Below are positions 57,001-60,000 of a stretch of DNA of 60,000 nt, one piece after another. Source of the stretch: Cryptomeria japonica. Lineage: Eukaryota; Streptophyta; Pinopsida; Cupressales; Cupressaceae. The translations under genes and the position numbers were made by a program. Location of the stretch: NCBI RefSeq assembly GCF_030272615.1, contig NC_081410.1, positions 256,109,533 to 256,169,532 of the forward strand. Direction: 5' to 3'. Positions within the stretch are counted from its first letter, which is position 1. Each line of letters opens with the position of its first letter. The notes under the pieces were generated by a model. The model saw only the letters and a list, made by a program, of their open reading frames with translations, had not been told where the DNA came from and did not search any database.

Positions 57001-57236
57001 TGAAGAATTTATTCAGACCAAAAGTGGACATGTTACAAAGAGCATACAAGAATGCAGAAGCAATTTTGGCTACTCCAGAGACATGTACACTTGATTCAAT
57101 GGAAGAATTCTATACACAGGTCATGACTACAATCGAGCTCATTGAAACCTTATTGGAGACATGGGAAAATGATTTTTCTCAATTGAAGCATACTTTTAGT
57201 GACATTTTTCTGAGAATTGCAATGAACAATCCTTGA
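54074..57236 (+). pseudogene. Element E ORF2: long conserved protein of unknown function
   Basis: ATG 54074 (MASSYKQVERLMIT) to stop 57234-57236, about 1050 codons. N-terminal block shared with A ORF2: TITKEVIQVVTG (54433), STGEVPKLRRI (54475), RMNSVPSAVVHTSYKMIVKN (54640) and FNEFHKKMSMRVRLPEDVVK (54940). Then a Lys/Ser-rich basic linker (55150-55470), a segment FERMVKTLGRNRFDNVKEYF (55525), an acidic region (55970-56400) and a helical C-terminus (56436-57236; LELERI and IELIETLLETW types). No catalytic motif of any polymerase, integrase or protease. Damage: 1-bp loss near 54470, a second frame change between 55860 and 55977, and many stops. Function unknown; structural, targeting or silencing-suppressor roles are guesses. 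Confidence 0.72.
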
Positions 57237-57488
57237 TTCAGTTTTTCAAGTTTTTGTATATGTAAACTTTTGCTGCAAATTTTTGCAATATATGTATATA
57301 TTTTACTTTTTCAATTTGGCATTGTTGTCAAAGGGGGAGTAGAAATATGTACGTGTGCTATGAAAATTTTGTATGTATTTTTAAGGGAGAGTAGGATTAA
57401 AAATATATGTTTACAATTTTTGTAAGCACACTTAGCTATATAGTTTGAAAATTTTCTAAGTGTTGCCATCAATGCCAAAGGGGGAGAT
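57237..57488 (+). promoter_or_regulatory. Element E 3' untranslated region with two polypurine tracts
   Basis: PPT AAAGGGGGAGAT (57477-57488) abuts the 3' LTR; upstream tract AAAGGGGGAG at 57330-57339. Inverted arms TTTGGCATTG (57315-57324) and CAATGCCAAA (57470-57479) are perfect. Same layout as in copia B, C and D although E has no pol. Confidence 0.88.
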
Positions 57489-58569
57489 TGTTGGCTTGAT
57501 GATGATTGTAATGAATGACTTCATATGTTGTCATTGATGTAACATGTACACACACACATATGTTTTTCAGCCGGTGTTACTTCAAATTTATTTGTATTAT
57601 ATTGCTACCGGTGTTAGAAGTTTTACTTGTGATGGTGTCAAACTGATACATGTCATCATCCAGTATATACAGGAATGTCCTGACACCAACTTTAAGATCC
57701 AGCTGAGATTATCAAAGAAGCAATGAAGGAAAATTGGTTTATATGTTGACAGAGGTTAACTCCAACTGGTATCAGTGTTCCAACTAGTATTCATTGATTG
57801 TTTGATGAGTTATCCTAACTGACAAATTTTGGCAGTAATTTATGATGAGTTATGTTTGATTGTCCAGATACACTACACCTAGGAAATTGTGATATAATTT
57901 CTAAGGCCAACATGAAATATAAATGTCTATATAATGACATTATGATGAGATATGATATGAGATAATTTGATGCAAAGATAGAAGTGTTAAGTTGCAGAGT
58001 ATGTTGGTAATGTAGTTTTGAGTGCGCGGAAGAGGATCTATTCGAGCAAGTTGTGCTACTTCTAGATCACACCACCTATTGTTTTCTAATCACTACAATA
58101 GTCAAATCCCCTAACCGAGTAAGCTCTAACAAAGCTTCATTGTACAAATCATCTAACTAGGTGATCCATTAGTTTGCATTCAAAAATCCTCCACTGAGGT
58201 TACTCCTAATAGGGTACTACCTTTAACAGGGTATAGCTCCTAACAGAGCTTCAGGATCTTTAATAGGATTCTCTCCTAGAAGAGAATTTTTGTAGACCTT
58301 AACCAGTCAGTTACCTATTACTTGAGATAGTTAACTTGTGAGTCTCATCTCACCATGGTTTTTCCCATTTGGGTTTTCCACGTATAAACACTTGTGTTAT
58401 GGTGGATGTTTTACTTTGTGTGAATTCTTTAATGTCATTTTGGATTGCATGCATAGTGTTTAACAAACTTGTTAAGCATATCTACCAGTTAGTATTTATA
58501 GTAGTATTATTTTTGGTATCATTGATTCCCCCCACCCCCCACCCCTCTTAGTGCTTTATAAGTCTATCA
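57489..58569 (+). repeat. 3' LTR of element E
   Basis: 1081 bp, TGTTGGCTTGATG...GTCTATCA. Matches 43532-43697 joined to 51293-52220. The C tract is interrupted by A (58527-58545). Confidence 0.9.
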
Positions 58570-58671
58570 CCTGCAAAAAGATCAAAAAGTATCTTTTGCA
58601 CAAGCTCCCACTCAAATCTGGATTAGTTCAAAAAACCCAACAACCCACAACTGAAACCAAAGGTGATCAAT
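58570..58671 (-). other. Leader of element G, upstream part
   Basis: Short noncoding stretch between the G PBS and the E insertion; continues at 43531 toward the gag ATG at 43517. Confidence 0.7.
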
Positions 58672-58682
58672 CTCTGATACCA
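58672..58682 (-). promoter_or_regulatory. Primer binding site of element G
   Basis: Minus strand TGGTATCAGAG, initiator-Met type, two bases after the LTR end at 58685. Confidence 0.85.
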
Positions 58683-58684
58683 CT

Positions 58685-59574
58685 TGCAAGGAAGTTAAGT
58701 AGCAGAACAACTTCCTACACTAATATTGAGAGGAGGATAATGCAAAAAAATTTACAGATCATTACAGTAGTTACAGAAACTTAATATAAATAATCAAAAT
58801 ATCATGCATACCACAACATAGCAACACTTCCTCTCTGACAGCAGAAAAACCCCACACTCCAGAAGAAAATCAATATATTATTCAACAATCAATAATAGAT
58901 TACAATATACTTGCAAAGAAATATCTTCTTAGGAGTACCACTAATTAGAGATTTAGAGTTAACTCAATCACCATAAGACTCTTACACACAACCTTTATCT
59001 CACACACCTCATATATAGGAGATACAATACAAGAAACTGTCAAATGGTATTACAAAACCATGCACTAAAACCACCCAATAAAGTAGAGCCAACCTTATCT
59101 CCCTTCTAGATGCCCTATGATGTGTTAAAACACACATCAACACATGTCCCTCCCTTTTACAACTCATTTATGTGTCTGATGTATTTTATATTTCCTATTT
59201 CAGGAGTACAAAAATCTGGAGGCCATACCTTGAGAACCATGTGTCCTATTGATGAACCGTTTGAAGCATCAAAAAGATCGTGAAATTATCTATTGCCTCG
59301 TAAGATTATACACCACTTATGCCTAGTTTTCAGGATGTTTCATGGCCTCTAAAGTCCTCAAAATTAAATTTAAACCTTTCATTGCACCCCTCCAAAATGA
59401 AAACTTTAATATCTTCAAAACTAGTTGCGATCTTGCGATGCAACCTTACCAGAATGCTTATCTAGCCAACCAAAATCTTAGAGGAGAATTTCACTCCATT
59501 TCATGCCCAAATGAAAACTTACTATAAATAGTAACCTCATGTAAATGTAAGGTTGAGACACCATTTTCCTAACA
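58685..59574 (-). repeat. 5' LTR of element G
   Basis: 890 bp, minus strand TGTTAGGAAAATGG...CTTCCTTGCA. Possible TATA element CTATATAT at about 59011-59018 (minus). Pairs with 38517-39410. Confidence 0.9.
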
Positions 59575-60000
59575 CATCTGGTATTTTGGACACGATCGAC
59601 ACTTGGTCTTCATCTAACATAATATCCATCTTTGAGGATGTAGGCTTACTAACATCCTTGGCTCTCCTTTTTAGTGATCTTTCCAACTAGAGCATTTTTT
59701 ATGCACAAAAATGACTATCCATGTTAGTTGGGCAACTTATAAGTTGTCCTACAAAAGGGGATCCGTGGGGTAGAATAAATGGGGTTTGAATAACAGATGA
59801 AGTTATGGGTGGGCTAAACATAGGCAATGAGTCAATTGGTAATGAGAGTTTTGAAATTAAAATTAGCTAAATTTGAGAGCCAATTATTGCTCCAAGAGGA
59901 GTTGAAATAGTAGGCCATTACTGAATTGCTAAGATTACATTCATGGGAACATAAGATTGTGATAGCGTAATTGGAGTTACCAAAGACTAAGACAAATATA
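59575..60000 (-). pseudogene. J: unidentified coding sequence, N-terminal part in the window
   Basis: Minus-strand frame entering from the right edge: a Pro/Ser/Ile-rich region (SPPITSSVIQTPFILPHGSP near 59810-59750), LERSLKRRAKDVSKPTSSK (about 59690-59635), then LDEDQVSIVSKIPD up to the G insertion. It joins 38516 leftward in frame if one TSD copy is dropped. Stops are few (59697, 59870). The family is not recognised. The start lies outside the window. Confidence 0.45.

Larger units (their letters stand above)
43532..58569 (+). mobile_element. Element E: pol-less two-ORF LTR retrotransposon, split by D
   Basis: Plus strand. The 5' LTR starts at 43532, is cut by D after 166 bases and resumes at 51293-52220. 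PBS 52223-52235, ORF1 52283-53578, ORF2 54074-57236, PPT 57477-57488, 3' LTR 57489-58569. Flanks CTTGT (43527-43531) and CCTGC (58570-58574) differ only by two C/T transitions and are the likely TSD. The whole 5.3-kb internal region is visible and I find no protease, integrase, RT or RNase H motif in any frame. It must use enzymes from another element. A (left end) is a relative. Confidence 0.85.
38517..59574 (-). mobile_element. Element G: Ty1/copia retrotransposon, split by E and D
   Basis: Minus-oriented copia. LTRs 58685-59574 (5') and 38517-39410 (3'), TG...CA. TSD CATCG (38512-38516) and CATCT (59575-59579), one mismatch. PBS 58672-58682, gag-pol 43517-39465, PPT 39411-39421. E lies in the leader, 14 bases before the gag ATG. 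Without the nested elements G is about 6.0 kb. A different family from B, C and D: LTRs are shorter, lack the poly-C end, and there is one PPT. Confidence 0.9.

Overview
The window looks like a stretch of a large, repeat-dominated seed-plant nuclear genome, most likely a conifer or other gymnosperm. That is inferred from AT-rich sequence made almost wholly of old, nested LTR retrotransposons and from plant-specific domains (plant mobile domain, Ty1/copia UBN2-type Gag, Tat-lineage Ty3/gypsy with dual RNase H). I see no intact cellular gene, tRNA or rRNA. Nearly every coding sequence here is a decayed retroelement ORF.

The layout can be resolved from TG...CA termini, PBS/PPT signals and target-site duplications (TSDs). 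Oldest visible layer: J, an unidentified coiled-coil coding sequence on the minus strand (37217-38516 and 59575-60000). A probable LTR element J1 (minus; LTR 36135-37216, then leftward out of the window) sits beside it. J1 was hit by A (minus; left edge to 3771), a two-ORF element with no visible pol, and by B (plus; copia; 5372-35258; TSD GGAAG). The 3' LTR of B was hit by F (minus; Tat-like gypsy; 11258-33801; TSD GTGCA/GTGTA). The gag of F was hit by C (plus; copia; 24576-31227; TSD GGGAA). On the right, J was split by G (minus; copia; 38517-59574; TSD CATCG/CATCT). The leader of G was hit by E (plus; two-ORF, pol-less; 43532-58569), and the 5' LTR of E was hit by D (plus; copia sister of C; 43698-51287; TSD ATGTC).

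Most unusual are A and E. They share an ORF1 (coiled coil plus a cluster of CCHC knuckles) and a long ORF2 of unknown function. E, visible from LTR to LTR, has no protease, integrase, reverse transcriptase or RNase H. It does carry the same initiator-Met-type PBS, the same paired polypurine tracts and the same LTR end motifs as the pol-bearing copia elements B, C and D. This suggests a widespread element family mobilised in trans.

F carries a second gene in antisense to its gag-pol: a plant-mobile-domain protein with its own TATA box, a spliceable 1.1-kb intron full of GCGC-containing repeats, and tandem repeats between the convergent 3' ends. The gag-pol order of F is gag, protease, G-patch, RT, RNase H, archaeal-type RNase H, integrase.

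Most ORFs are broken mainly by in-frame stops, many of them TAG where relatives read Gln (CAG). Frameshifts are fewer, as expected from long-term cytosine methylation and deamination.
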